Below the pieces are notes generated by a model, which saw nothing but the letters and a program-made list of their open reading frames with translations, was not told the origin of the DNA and searched no databases. 45,103 nt of DNA, taken from assembly GCF_020630935.1 (NCBI RefSeq), contig NZ_JAHDIG010000032.1, forward strand, positions 7,502 to 52,604, written 5' to 3'. Below, piece after piece: positions 16,584-24,397 of this stretch. This DNA comes from Bernardetia sp. GTDB taxonomy: Bacteria > Bacteroidota > Bacteroidia > Cytophagales > Bernardetiaceae. Numbering within the stretch: position 1 is the stretch's first letter; every line of letters begins with the position of its first letter. The position numbers and the translations under genes are program-made.

Positions 16584-17960
16584 ATGTCTTACGAGATTGT
16601 CGTTATTATAATTTTTGTCTTGGGTTATCTTGCTATTGCCCTTGAACATAATATTAAAGTTGATAAAGCTGCACCTGCGCTTCTGATAGCTGTTCTTTGC
16701 TGGACAGTATATATTGTTTCAGAAGGAATACTCCCCCACGATGAGAGTATGATTCACAAAATCGTTCACGGACACGACCAAGGACTACTCACACACCTTG
16801 CCGAAACCTCACAAATTCTCTTCTTCCTGCTTTGTGCCATGACGATTGTGGAAGTAATCGATGCCCATCAAGGTTTTGAAGTCATTACAAAGCGAATCAC
16901 AACAAAAGACAAAAGAAAACTTATTTGGATTATTTGTTGGGTAACCTTCTTTTTATCAGCAGCTTTAGATAACCTTGCTACTACGATTGTAATGGTTTCT
17001 ATGCTTCGTAAGCTCGTAAAAGATAAAAACGATCGTCTTATTTATGTCAGTATGGTAGTTATTGCTGCCAATGCTGGAGGTGCTTGGTCGCCTATCGGAG
17101 ACGTTACAACAACCATGCTTTGGATTGGTGGACAAGTAACGACTACAAATATTATCTCCAAACTAATGCTTCCTAGTATTATATGTTTGTTTGCACCTCT
17201 TACAATTATCACTTTTATGCTCAAAGGCGATTTGAAAGTCGATGAAAACTCAGCAGACTTAGATACTACTCATGGGCACGGTGGACATGCTCCAGTTAAA
17301 GTAAGAGAAACAGACAGAAACTTAGTCTTTGGAATTGGTTTAGCAGGGCTTTTATTTGTTCCTATTTTCAAAACCATTACACATTTGCCTCCTTTTATGG
17401 GAATGTCATTTAGTTTAGGTATTATTTGGCTTACTACTGAAATTCTTCATAACCGTAAGAAAGCAGAAGAAGGTGCACACGGCAAACTTTCGGTAGTTGC
17501 TATTTTGGAGCGTGTAGATGTTCCTAGTGTTTTATTTTTCTTCGGAATCTTATTAGCAGTAGGTTGTTTACAATCTATGGGAACGCTTAATAAACTAGCT
17601 GCATTTTTAGATACAACTTTCTCTGGAGATGGTGGAGTATATATTATAGGTCTTATTTTAGGATTACTTTCAGCCATCGTAGATAATGTACCGTTAGTTG
17701 CAGCAGGTATGGGAATGTACGATATTTCAACAGTAGCTGGTTCTCCTTATGCTGTGGATGGAGTATTTTGGGAGTTTATAGCTTACTGTGCAGGAACTGG
17801 AGGAAGTACGCTTATTATTGGTTCTGCTGCTGGTGTAGCTGCTATGGGAATGGAACACATCAATTTTATGTGGTATCTTAAAAAAATTGCTTGGCTTGCC
17901 CTCATCGGCTATATTGCTGGTGCTGCTGTATTTATGGCAATGCAGTTGTTCTTACACTAA
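16584..17960 (+). CDS. nhaD: NhaD family Na+/H+ antiporter
   Basis: A 458-residue member of the ion-transporter superfamily with about twelve membrane segments. Motifs typical of NhaD are LSAALDNLATTIVMVSMLRK (about 127-146), ANAGGAWSPIGDVTTTMLWI (about 160-179) and, in the second repeat, GLLSAIVDNVPLVAAGMGMY; the two D-N pairs are the inverted-repeat half sites. NhaD proteins from marine and alkaliphilic bacteria exchange Na+ or Li+ for H+ at alkaline pH. A histidine-rich loop (HGHGGHAP, about 225-240) between the halves might sense pH or metals; this is inference. A promoter is seen upstream and a strong terminator downstream, so the gene is monocistronic. Confidence 0.93.
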   Translation: MSYEIVVIIIFVLGYLAIALEHNIKVDKAAPALLIAVLCWTVYIVSEGILPHDESMIHKIVHGHDQGLLTHLAETSQILFFLLCAMTIVEVIDAHQGFEVITKRITTKDKRKLIWIICWVTFFLSAALDNLATTIVMVSMLRKLVKDKNDRLIYVSMVVIAANAGGAWSPIGDVTTTMLWIGGQVTTTNIISKLMLPSIICLFAPLTIITFMLKGDLKVDENSADLDTTHGHGGHAPVKVRETDRNLVFGIGLAGLLFVPIFKTITHLPPFMGMSFSLGIIWLTTEILHNRKKAEEGAHGKLSVVAILERVDVPSVLFFFGILLAVGCLQSMGTLNKLAAFLDTTFSGDGGVYIIGLILGLLSAIVDNVPLVAAGMGMYDISTVAGSPYAVDGVFWEFIAYCAGTGGSTLIIGSAAGVAAMGMEHINFMWYLKKIAWLALIGYIAGAAVFMAMQLFLH

Positions 17961-17994
17961 GTCAAGATAAAAAATATTGTAAACAGGTAAAACG

Positions 17995-18027
17995 AAACGC
18001 TACAAAACCACTTTGTAGCGTTTTTTT
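17995..18027 (+). terminator. Rho-independent terminator after nhaD
   Basis: A 12-bp perfect stem AAACGCTACAAA / TTTGTAGCGTTT (17995-18006 with 18012-18023), five-base loop, ending in seven T residues. Confidence 0.9.
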
Positions 18028-18086
18028 ATGCAGAGTGGTTTCAGTTATCTAAAATACCGTTTTCTTCAGTATGCTGTGATTGTATT

Positions 18087-18405
18087 GGGTGTACGATAAA
18101 AAATCTCTTCTTGTTTTATAGCAAAAAAATATCTTTTACATTTCGTTGCGCTGCAACTTCCAAATAAATTATGACAATCCATTCTACAAATAGGGTGTTG
18201 CGCTGCAACTTTTTCTATGTTTTTTTTACAAAAAACACATTTTTATTAGCTTTTAGCTTAAAGTAGCTGGCATTTCTGCCCTTATACAACACAAGTTGCA
18301 GAGCAACGTTCTGTTGGTAGAATAAAACAAATTGCAGAAAAAAGTAGAGTTGCAGAGCAACGAAATATTGAATGTTTTACGAGAAGTAAAATTTATCGTA
18401 CACCT
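18087..18405. mobile_element. MITE-like palindromic element with terminal inverted repeats and 8-bp flanking direct repeat
   Basis: A 13-bp perfect terminal inverted repeat, GGTGTACGATAAA at 18088-18100 and its complement at 18392-18404, bounds the element. The octamer ATTGTATT lies directly outside both ends (18079-18086 and 18406-18413), as a target-site duplication would. Inside, the halves mirror each other. ATTTCGTTGCGCTGCAACT (18140-18158) matches the complement of 18348-18366 at 18 of 19 bases. GTTGCGCTGCAACTT (18197-18211) matches the complement of 18293-18307 at 14 of 15. Each of these is itself a small palindrome of the form GTTGC-NNN-GCAAC. There is no open frame of note, so the element is non-autonomous. 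The centre (18212-18292) is not palindromic. No family name is claimed. Confidence 0.7.
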
Positions 18406-18450
18406 ATTGTATTTTATTTATTTCTCTCTTTAATGTCTAAATTTTGGTAT

Positions 18451-18489
18451 AAAAAAACACTCTATTTTTATATGAAAACAGAGTGTTTT
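18451..18489 (-). terminator. Rho-independent terminator for UDP-glucose dehydrogenase
   Basis: AAAACACTCT (18454-18463) pairs with AGAGTGTTTT (18480-18489). On the minus strand the stem is followed by a run of seven T residues (18457-18451), placing it downstream of the gene that ends at 18589. Confidence 0.7.
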
Positions 18490-18552
18490 ATGAAATTTTG
18501 AGTTATTCCTTCAAGAACAATTTATAAAAATATAATTCTCAATTTTTAACCT

Positions 18553-18570
18553 TTAGCTCAGCGAAGCTAA
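18553..18570. repeat. Short palindromic repeat downstream of ugd
   Basis: TTAGCTCAGCGAAGCTAA has TTAGC/GCTAA arms. Read in the direction of the upstream gene (minus), it is TTAGCTTCGCTGAGCTAA. A shorter version, TTAGCTTCGCTAA, lies downstream of the last gene in the window (45088-45100) in the same orientation relative to that gene. Confidence 0.5.
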
Positions 18571-18586
18571 TTGTTTATTATTCATT
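18566..18586 (+). repeat. Heptad repeat tract after ugd
   Basis: GCTAATT GTTTATT ATTCATT: three consecutive 7-base units ending in ATT. The last ends two bases from the ugd stop codon. It shares units with the tract at 22511-22552, which ends GTTAATT ATTCATT. Confidence 0.55.
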
Positions 18587-18588
18587 TA

Positions 18589-19938
18589 TTATGCCTCTTG
18601 AGGAATTTGTTTTTTCTCTCTTGTATCTACAACTTGTCTTCCGATGCTGTTGTAATATGTCTTCAAATCTGCCATTTGTTCTAAATCAAATACATTTCTA
18701 CCATCAAAAATAACACGTTCTTTCATAATAGAAAATGTTTTTTCGAAGTTTGGTGTACGGAAAACATTCCATTCTGTAACAATGATTAAGGCATCTGCAT
18801 TTTTGAGAGTATTGTACTGGTTTTCTTCAAAGGAAACTCTATCATCTCCTTCATAGATTTCAAGCACATTTTCCATTGCTTCAGGGTCAAAGGTAGAAAT
18901 AGTTGCGCCAGCTTCTAAAAGCTCATCAATTATATATAGGGCTGGAGCTTCTCTGATGTCGTCTGTATTTGGTTTAAACGCAAGTCCCCACATTGCAAAG
19001 TGTTTTCCTGTCAAATCTTCGCCATAAAAAGATTTTATTTTGTCTATCATAACTACTTTTTGGCGTTCGTTTACTTTCATTACTGAATCCAAAATCTTGA
19101 AGTTATAATTGCTTTCGTTGGCAGTTCTTTCTAAAGCCTGTACGTCTTTTGGAAAACAGCTTCCTCCATAACCCACACCAGCAAACAAGAAACGCTGACC
19201 AATACGGTTGTCTGACCCCATTCCTTTACGAACAAAGTCTACATTTGCACCAACAAGCTCACAAATATTAGCAATTTCATTCATAAAACTAATACGAGTT
19301 GCGAGGTAAGAGTTGGCAGCATATTTTGTCATTTCAGCCGAACGCTCATCCATAAAAATTACTGGATTTCCTTGTCGTACATAAGGACTATACAGTTTCT
19401 CCATGAGTTTCTTTGCCTTTTCAGAAGATGTTCCCACAACAACTCTATCTGGCTTCAAGAAATCATCGACAGCTACTCCCTCTCTTAAAAATTCTGGATT
19501 AGAAACTACATCAAATTCTGTTTTTGCATTTTTAGCAATTGCAGCGTGTACTTTTTCAGCCGTTCCGACAGGAACAGTGCTTTTATCAACAATGACTTTA
19601 TAATCTGTAATTATTTTTCCTAATTGCTCTGCCACACCCAATACATACGAAAGGTCAGCCGAGCCATCTTCTCCTGGAGGTGTAGGAAGAGCCAAGAATA
19701 TAATTTGAGCATCTTTTACAGCTTCTTCTAAATCAGTAGTAAATAAAAGACGTTCTTGTTTGATATTTCTCTCAAACAAAACCTGTAAACCTGGTTCGTA
19801 AATCGTTAGTTTTCCAGATTTGAGGCGATTGATTTTATTCTCATCAATATCGACACACATCACTTGATTACCTGTTTCGGCAAAACAAGTTCCCGATACC
19901 AAACCTACATACCCTGTACCAATGACTGCTAACTTCAT
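18589..19938 (-). CDS. ugd: UDP-glucose 6-dehydrogenase
   Basis: A 449-residue enzyme of usual length that oxidises UDP-glucose to UDP-glucuronate with two NAD+ in the cytoplasm. This feeds glucuronate- or xylose-containing polysaccharides. The NAD-binding start is MKLAVIGTGYVGLVSGTCFA. VDKSTVPVGT and NPEFLREG follow. The catalytic cysteine is Cys261 in GVGYGGSCFPKD, and the UDP-binding C-terminal domain contains MWGLAFKPNTDDIREAPA. It is the last gene of a minus-strand run, but the 275-base gap from the GH3-like gene upstream, holding a hairpin repeat, suggests a separate transcript. A possible minus-strand -7 box (CAAAGATA on the plus strand, 20182-20189) exists, but its -33 partner is 25 bases away, slightly too far. 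No other capsule genes are adjacent. Confidence 0.95.
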   Translation of the reverse strand: MKLAVIGTGYVGLVSGTCFAETGNQVMCVDIDENKINRLKSGKLTIYEPGLQVLFERNIKQERLLFTTDLEEAVKDAQIIFLALPTPPGEDGSADLSYVLGVAEQLGKIITDYKVIVDKSTVPVGTAEKVHAAIAKNAKTEFDVVSNPEFLREGVAVDDFLKPDRVVVGTSSEKAKKLMEKLYSPYVRQGNPVIFMDERSAEMTKYAANSYLATRISFMNEIANICELVGANVDFVRKGMGSDNRIGQRFLFAGVGYGGSCFPKDVQALERTANESNYNFKILDSVMKVNERQKVVMIDKIKSFYGEDLTGKHFAMWGLAFKPNTDDIREAPALYIIDELLEAGATISTFDPEAMENVLEIYEGDDRVSFEENQYNTLKNADALIIVTEWNVFRTPNFEKTFSIMKERVIFDGRNVFDLEQMADLKTYYNSIGRQVVDTREKKQIPQEA

Positions 19939-20009
19939 ATATAAAAAATGATTTTGAAATAAATGATAATAATGAAAAAGTTGTTTAAGAATAGAGAAAT
20001 AATATTTAT

Positions 20010-20058
20010 GGTCTGCTCTAACGAGGCTGACCTAAATAAATTAAGGTCAGTACCGATA
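20010..20058. repeat. Long-stem palindromic repeat, copy 2 (shortened)
   Basis: GGTCTGCTCTA-A-CGA-GGCTGACCT (20010-20033) repeats the left arm of the element at 9589 with one extra A. The right side AGGTCAG-T-ACCGATA (20044-20058) matches copy 1 except that 14 bases (9633-9646 in copy 1) are replaced by one T. The loop between the arms is different in sequence. A 7-bp inner stem CTGACCT/AGGTCAG is retained, but the outer stem is lost. It lies upstream of ugd. Confidence 0.7.
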
Positions 20059-20213
20059 ATTGTATAAAATATATTCTTAAACACCTTCGAACAATGAATA
20101 ACAGGTTTGATATGTCATCAACTGGCTATTTATGTCCTTTGAAAAATATTGAAATGATTTTTCATTAAATTTTAATAAAAGCAAAGATACAAAAAGTAGA
20201 TTGTATTTTAGTG

Positions 20214-21707
20214 TCAAACAATCTTTTCCAACTCATTAGCAATTTTTCTATCGTTCGAAAGACGAGGTACTTTATTTTGTCCTCCTAGTTTTCCAATAGA
20301 TTTCATATAGGTTTGGAAACCGTCAGCAGGAAGAGAACGAACAACCAACCTTCTCAAAATAGAGCCACGTATCAAATCATCGTAATACGAATTGAGTTCT
20401 TGTAATCTATTATCTAAATCTGTGGCAAACTGTTCTATATCGTTGGGCTGATTTTCAAAGGCAATAAACCATTCGTGATAAGGCAATCCTTCTTTTGGTG
20501 TAACCTGTGGCGCAACCGTAAATTCTGTTGTTCTAGTTTCTGGATGCTTATCTAAAGCATAGCGTAAGGCTTGTTCTACCTCGCTTCCAATAACATGTTC
20601 TCCGAAGGCTGAAATAAAGTGTTTGATTCTGCCAGAGAAAATAATTTTGTATGGATTTTTACTCACAAACTGAATTGTATCTCCAATACTATATCCCCAA
20701 AGTCCTGCATTGCTATTCAGAATAAGAGCATAGTTTTTTCCTAGTTCTACTTCCGAAATGCTTAGGCGTGGAGGATTTTCGTCGTAATAATTCTCTGCTG
20801 GAACAAACTCAAAGAAAATTCCACTATTTAAAAGTAAAAGAAGAGAGTTGTCGTGTTGAGAGTTTTGATAAGCAAAAAAGCCTTCCGATGCAGGAAATGT
20901 TTCGATAGAATCTATCTTTTCTCCAATAGACTCATAGATTTTGTTTCTATACGGCTCAAAATTTACTCCTCCATAAACGAATAAAGAAAAGTTGGGGAAA
21001 ATATCTTTGATATGCTTTCCTCCTGTTCGTTCTTGGAGTTTATCAAAATACATCTGTACCCAAGGTGGAATCCCAGAAATGAGCGACATATCTGAATGGA
21101 TAGTTTCGTCTATGATTTTATCTAGTTTTTGCTCCCAATCTTCAATGCAGTTGGTCTGATAAGAAGGTTTTTGATTGGTTCTCAAATAAGAAGGCACATG
21201 ATGATTTACGATTCCTGAAAGTCTACCAAGTGGAACACCTGCTTTTTCTTCTAAAACTGGGCTACCCGAAAGAAAAATCAGACTTTTATCTAAAAATTGG
21301 CTCTTTCCTGTCTCATTAATATAACACAAAAGCGCATCTCTAGCCGAACCTATATGATTTGGGATAGAATCCTTTGTAATGGGAATATACTTTGTCCCAG
21401 AAGTTGTTCCAGAGGTTTTGGCAAAATAAAGAGGCTTTCCTTTCCACAAAATATCTTGTTCTCCCTTTAAAATACGTTCTATGTAGGGTTTCAAACCTTC
21501 ATAGTCATTGATGGAAACATTTTTTTTGAAGTCTTCATAATTTTTGATGTCTCCAAAGTTATGGTCTTTTCCAAAAGCTGTATGCTTGGCTTCTGCTACC
21601 AATTTTTGTAACCATTGATGTTGTATTTTTTCTGAATTTTGAATCCATTTTTTTTGCTGACTAACAATATAAGCAGCGAACGGACGAGAAAGAAGAGAAC
21701 GAATCAT
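20214..21707 (-). CDS. GH3-family acyl-adenylase (auxin-responsive GH3-like)
   Basis: The 497-residue product matches bacterial GH3 proteins, relatives of plant enzymes that join amino acids to jasmonate or auxin through an acyl-adenylate. The adenylation motif YFAKTSGTTSGTKYIPIT (about 108-125) is the ATP/phosphate loop. FVYGGVNFEPYRNKI and the block ETFPASEGFFAYQN (about 288-303) are the second family block. YALILNSNAGLWGYSIGDTIQF is the third. The C-terminal lid includes FGEHVIGSEVEQALRYAL. Substrates in bacteria are mostly unknown. The gene follows yqgE on the same strand after 97 bases that contain repeat-like DNA. Assigning an amino-acid-conjugating reaction here would be a guess. Confidence 0.9.
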   Translation of the reverse strand: MIRSLLSRPFAAYIVSQQKKWIQNSEKIQHQWLQKLVAEAKHTAFGKDHNFGDIKNYEDFKKNVSINDYEGLKPYIERILKGEQDILWKGKPLYFAKTSGTTSGTKYIPITKDSIPNHIGSARDALLCYINETGKSQFLDKSLIFLSGSPVLEEKAGVPLGRLSGIVNHHVPSYLRTNQKPSYQTNCIEDWEQKLDKIIDETIHSDMSLISGIPPWVQMYFDKLQERTGGKHIKDIFPNFSLFVYGGVNFEPYRNKIYESIGEKIDSIETFPASEGFFAYQNSQHDNSLLLLLNSGIFFEFVPAENYYDENPPRLSISEVELGKNYALILNSNAGLWGYSIGDTIQFVSKNPYKIIFSGRIKHFISAFGEHVIGSEVEQALRYALDKHPETRTTEFTVAPQVTPKEGLPYHEWFIAFENQPNDIEQFATDLDNRLQELNSYYDDLIRGSILRRLVVRSLPADGFQTYMKSIGKLGGQNKVPRLSNDRKIANELEKIV

Positions 21708-21714
21708 AAAAAAT

Positions 21715-21741
21715 CAATTACGAATTGGACAATTACGAATT
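21715..21741 (+). repeat. 12-bp direct repeat within a heptad-like tract
   Basis: CAATTACGAATT occurs at 21715-21726 and again at 21730-21741. ATT recurs every 7 or 8 bases across the spacer, fitting the heptad tracts elsewhere in this gene run. Confidence 0.55.
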
Positions 21742-21804
21742 ACAAAGTAATCAGTGAAGATAATTATGAATGCATTACAGTTTGTAATCATTGATAATTT
21801 AATT

Positions 21805-22380
21805 TTAGTTTAGACGTGGGTCGGTAGGATAGTTGGAATAGATTTTATATTTCCCTCCCATTTCTTTCAATATCGCATTCCAAAGTTCTTGAGGTTTGTG
21901 TTCAAACATGATTTTAGGATTTACTTTTGAAATAATCCATGTATTATTTTCTAGTTCTGCTTCTAGTTGGAGTTCTGACCAACCACTATACCCTACAAAA
22001 AAACGAGCGTTTTGGTCAGTAATCTTTCCCTTTAAAGCTAAATTTTGAAGACTGTCAAAATCTCCTCCCCAAAAAATATCTTTTGAAATGATAAGAGAAT
22101 CGTCAAGCTCAGAAATGGTATGTAAAAAGTGCATTGTAGTTTGCTCTACAGGACCACCCACAAAGAGTTTGTTTTCGATTTCCAATAGGTCTGTAGCCTC
22201 ACTCACACTAATTTCTGTTGGGCGATTTACTATCAGACCAAAAGCTCCTTCTTTACTATGCTGACACACTAAAATAACAGTTCGGTCAAAATTTGGGTCT
22301 TCTAATAGAGGCTCTGCTAATAGAAAATAACCTGCCTGTATAGAATTATCATCATTGAACGGAGAATCAAAAAATTGCAT
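21805..22380 (-). CDS. YqgE/AlgH family protein
   Basis: A 191-residue protein of the DUF179 (YqgE/AlgH) family at normal length. Diagnostic blocks are AGYFLLAEPLLEDPNFDRTV (about 17-36), GAFGLIVNRPTE (about 47-58) and LFVGGPVEQTTMHFLH (about 72-87); FFVGYSGWSELQLEAELENN (about 127-146) is especially typical. The family is cytoplasmic and broadly conserved with no settled function. AlgH was named for an effect on alginate genes in Pseudomonas. It sits between the GH3-like gene and the periplasmic-binding protein gene, with 179 bases and two heptad tracts separating it from the latter. No regulatory site is clear. Confidence 0.93.
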   Translation of the reverse strand: MQFFDSPFNDDNSIQAGYFLLAEPLLEDPNFDRTVILVCQHSKEGAFGLIVNRPTEISVSEATDLLEIENKLFVGGPVEQTTMHFLHTISELDDSLIISKDIFWGGDFDSLQNLALKGKITDQNARFFVGYSGWSELQLEAELENNTWIISKVNPKIMFEHKPQELWNAILKEMGGKYKIYSNYPTDPRLN

Positions 22381-22386
22381 AGAAAA

Positions 22387-22428
22387 GAATTGACAAGTGT
22401 TAATGGATAATTGATAATTAATTACTCA
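22387..22428 (-). repeat. Heptad repeat tract (six units)
   Basis: On the plus strand: GAATTGA CAAGTGT TAATGGA TAATTGA TAATTAA TTACTCA, phased at exactly 7 bases. On the minus strand the phase NNNNATT appears (ATCAATT, ATCCATT, GTCAATT), the same pattern as 22511-22552 but inverted with respect to it. Confidence 0.6.
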
Positions 22429-22510
22429 CATTCAAATTATCAGCGTATTGTTCAAAAGATAAATTTATCTTAATTAACTGAAAATATGAATGATTTTAAT
22501 TAAAAAAAAC

Positions 22511-22552
22511 GATAATTCTGAATTATCAATTTTCCATTGTTAATTATTCATT
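22511..22552 (+). repeat. Heptad repeat tract (six units, all ending ATT)
   Basis: GATAATT CTGAATT ATCAATT TTCCATT GTTAATT ATTCATT run with no break. Every unit ends in ATT while the first four bases vary. The tract ends seven bases before the stop codon of the minus-strand gene at 22560. Confidence 0.65.
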
Positions 22553-22559
22553 AAAAAAA

Positions 22560-24320
22560 TTAGTCTTTATAAAAATGATTTACTATTTCTAAACGGTTAT
22601 TGAGAAAACGTAATAAAGGAACAAGTTGATTATCATTCGAACCAAAATAATTTTGACCTATCATTACTTTTCCATCTCTAAAACGCTCTTTTTGTAACTG
22701 ATTTTGGAAATTTACACCGTATTTGTGCATTGTCTTTCCAAAAAAGTAAAGTGACTCATAACCTATATAGGCATATTCAGAAGGTAAAAGATTTGTCTTT
22801 TCTATATATTTTTTGATAAAATCATCATTTTTCAACGGACTGATATAATCTGTATAAATAAAGAACACAGACCTGTCCATAAAATCATTCATATCAATTT
22901 GTTCGAACTTTAGCCAATCTTTATCTATAAAAAGAGGAATATCTACCATAGAAGTTTTCAAAACACTAATAACAGAACCAGCTACTGCCAACTCTGAACT
23001 TGCTACAAAAATATGAGATGTGGTGTCACCTTCTGGTTTTTTAAAAGTTTGACCTTCTTTTGGTCTTTGTGGTTTAGAAGCTATTGGGCTCAAGACATTT
23101 CTAATTTTATTAAATGTAGATTTACCTGCTTCTATCTGTTCGAAAGCCATTACTTTACCTCCTCTTTCTTCTACTATTTTTTTATAGGCATTTGCCATAA
23201 TTTCGTCTTTACGAGATGTGCCATAGATAATATATGCTTTGTCTGCATTGAGAGAATCAAAGGAATAATCTGCAACAGCTTTCGCCTGTGTTGTATAACT
23301 TGGTTCGAAAAGGTAAGTATTCTTTTTCCCTTCAATCAAATCTGGCGTATAAGAAAGAGGATTTACCATATTTATGTTATTCTCTTGTGCAAATTCTGAA
23401 ACTATTGGAAATGTAGTTGGATATAAAGGACCAAAAAACATATCTATATTTTTCATAGCTGGAAGTTCTATCAAACTTCTAACATTAACAGCATCGTTTT
23501 CTGTATCAAAAGGAAGTAGATTTATTTTTATGCCTTCACTTTCTAAATCTTGTTGTGCTATTTTCATTCCTTCATACAAATCTAAGAAAGACTGTACTTC
23601 ACGAGCCGAACTCTCATTTTTCAACTTAAAAGGCAACATCACAGCTACATTGTATTTGTCTTTTTTTATAGCTTTTTCCGTGCTTATATTGTTTGTCTTT
23701 TTTGCATAAGGAGACGTATACCCATAAGCAAATTCAATATTTTTTAGCAACTTTTGCTCTTCTTCTGAAATTTCTTGTTGCATTGCCATTTTATCAGCTA
23801 AAGCCTCTGATAAAATACGGTCTTTTGAAAATTGTTGGTACAACAGTTTTAACTCTGCAAGCGATTTTTTAGGTAAAAAGGTTGCTTTTAAATTTTGTAT
23901 AGAAGCACGTATTTTAGAACCTTTAATATTTTCTAACCAAGTCATAGCTTGTAAAGATTGGTCTGATTCGAAGGCAATTACACCACCCAAATAGAGCATT
24001 TCTTGAAATTGGTCAGCTGGAAGAGTAGCACCTTTTGCTTTTTCTATCAGCTCACTAATTTTTGTATAAGCTGTTTTGAGGTCACCACCTTTATAGCTTG
24101 CCATCGAATAGAGATAACTGGCAGGGAAGAAAAATCCATTTTTTGGGTCTTCTTGCATTACCATAATTAGGCTTTGGCGAGCTGCTGAGTAATCTTTATT
24201 AGCAAGCTGTGTTTTGCCTTTCTGATAATAGCTCTGATAATCTACTTGTGCAGAAGAATAATTTGTAAGAAAAATAAATAGCAAACTAGCTATTGTATTT
24301 AAAAATAAACTAAAACGCAT
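22560..24320 (-). CDS. TPR plus periplasmic-binding-fold (LivJ/LpoA-like) exported protein
   Basis: The 586-residue protein has a signal peptide (FSLFLNTIASLLFIFLTNYSSA, about 3-24; probable cut after SSA). A helical TPR/Sel1-like region follows at about 28-200 (YYQKGKTQLANKDYSAARQSL, AYTKISELIEKAKG). From about 222 there is a type 1 periplasmic-binding fold (KYNVAVMLPFKLKN, VRSLIELPAMKNIDMFFGPLYP, DKAYIIYGTSRKDE, EYAYIGYESLYFFGK). A TPR domain joined to this fold is the arrangement of LpoA, the outer-membrane activator of peptidoglycan synthase in gammaproteobacteria. No lipobox is present here. No ABC-transporter genes are adjacent, so a plain transporter role is less likely than the annotation 'ABC substrate-binding' would imply. 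It lies 59 bases after coaD. Confidence 0.75.
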   Translation of the reverse strand: MRFSLFLNTIASLLFIFLTNYSSAQVDYQSYYQKGKTQLANKDYSAARQSLIMVMQEDPKNGFFFPASYLYSMASYKGGDLKTAYTKISELIEKAKGATLPADQFQEMLYLGGVIAFESDQSLQAMTWLENIKGSKIRASIQNLKATFLPKKSLAELKLLYQQFSKDRILSEALADKMAMQQEISEEEQKLLKNIEFAYGYTSPYAKKTNNISTEKAIKKDKYNVAVMLPFKLKNESSAREVQSFLDLYEGMKIAQQDLESEGIKINLLPFDTENDAVNVRSLIELPAMKNIDMFFGPLYPTTFPIVSEFAQENNINMVNPLSYTPDLIEGKKNTYLFEPSYTTQAKAVADYSFDSLNADKAYIIYGTSRKDEIMANAYKKIVEERGGKVMAFEQIEAGKSTFNKIRNVLSPIASKPQRPKEGQTFKKPEGDTTSHIFVASSELAVAGSVISVLKTSMVDIPLFIDKDWLKFEQIDMNDFMDRSVFFIYTDYISPLKNDDFIKKYIEKTNLLPSEYAYIGYESLYFFGKTMHKYGVNFQNQLQKERFRDGKVMIGQNYFGSNDNQLVPLLRFLNNRLEIVNHFYKD

Positions 24321-24376
24321 TAGCTAATGATTAGTGTTTAATGATAAATTATAGAAAACAGCAAAGTTTAAAAAAC

Positions 24377-24397
24377 TGGTTACTGGTTACTGATTAC
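24377..24397. repeat. Three tandem heptamers overlapping the coaD stop codon
   Basis: TGGTTAC TGGTTAC TGATTAC on the plus strand; on the minus strand GTAATCA GTAACCA GTAACCA. The last codons and the TAA stop of coaD (24382-24380) are made from this repeat. Confidence 0.8.

Noticed and set aside
18087-18405. CRISPR-like array
   Set aside because: The repeated GTTGC..GCAAC blocks are inverted and only four in number, with unequal spacing and no cas gene nearby; this is a palindromic element, not an array.
20182-20217. Minus-strand promoter for ugd
   Set aside because: The -7 box (CAAAGATA on the plus strand) is exact, but the nearest CAA for the -33 element is 25 bases away, outside the usual 17-23 range, and lies within the GH3-like coding end.
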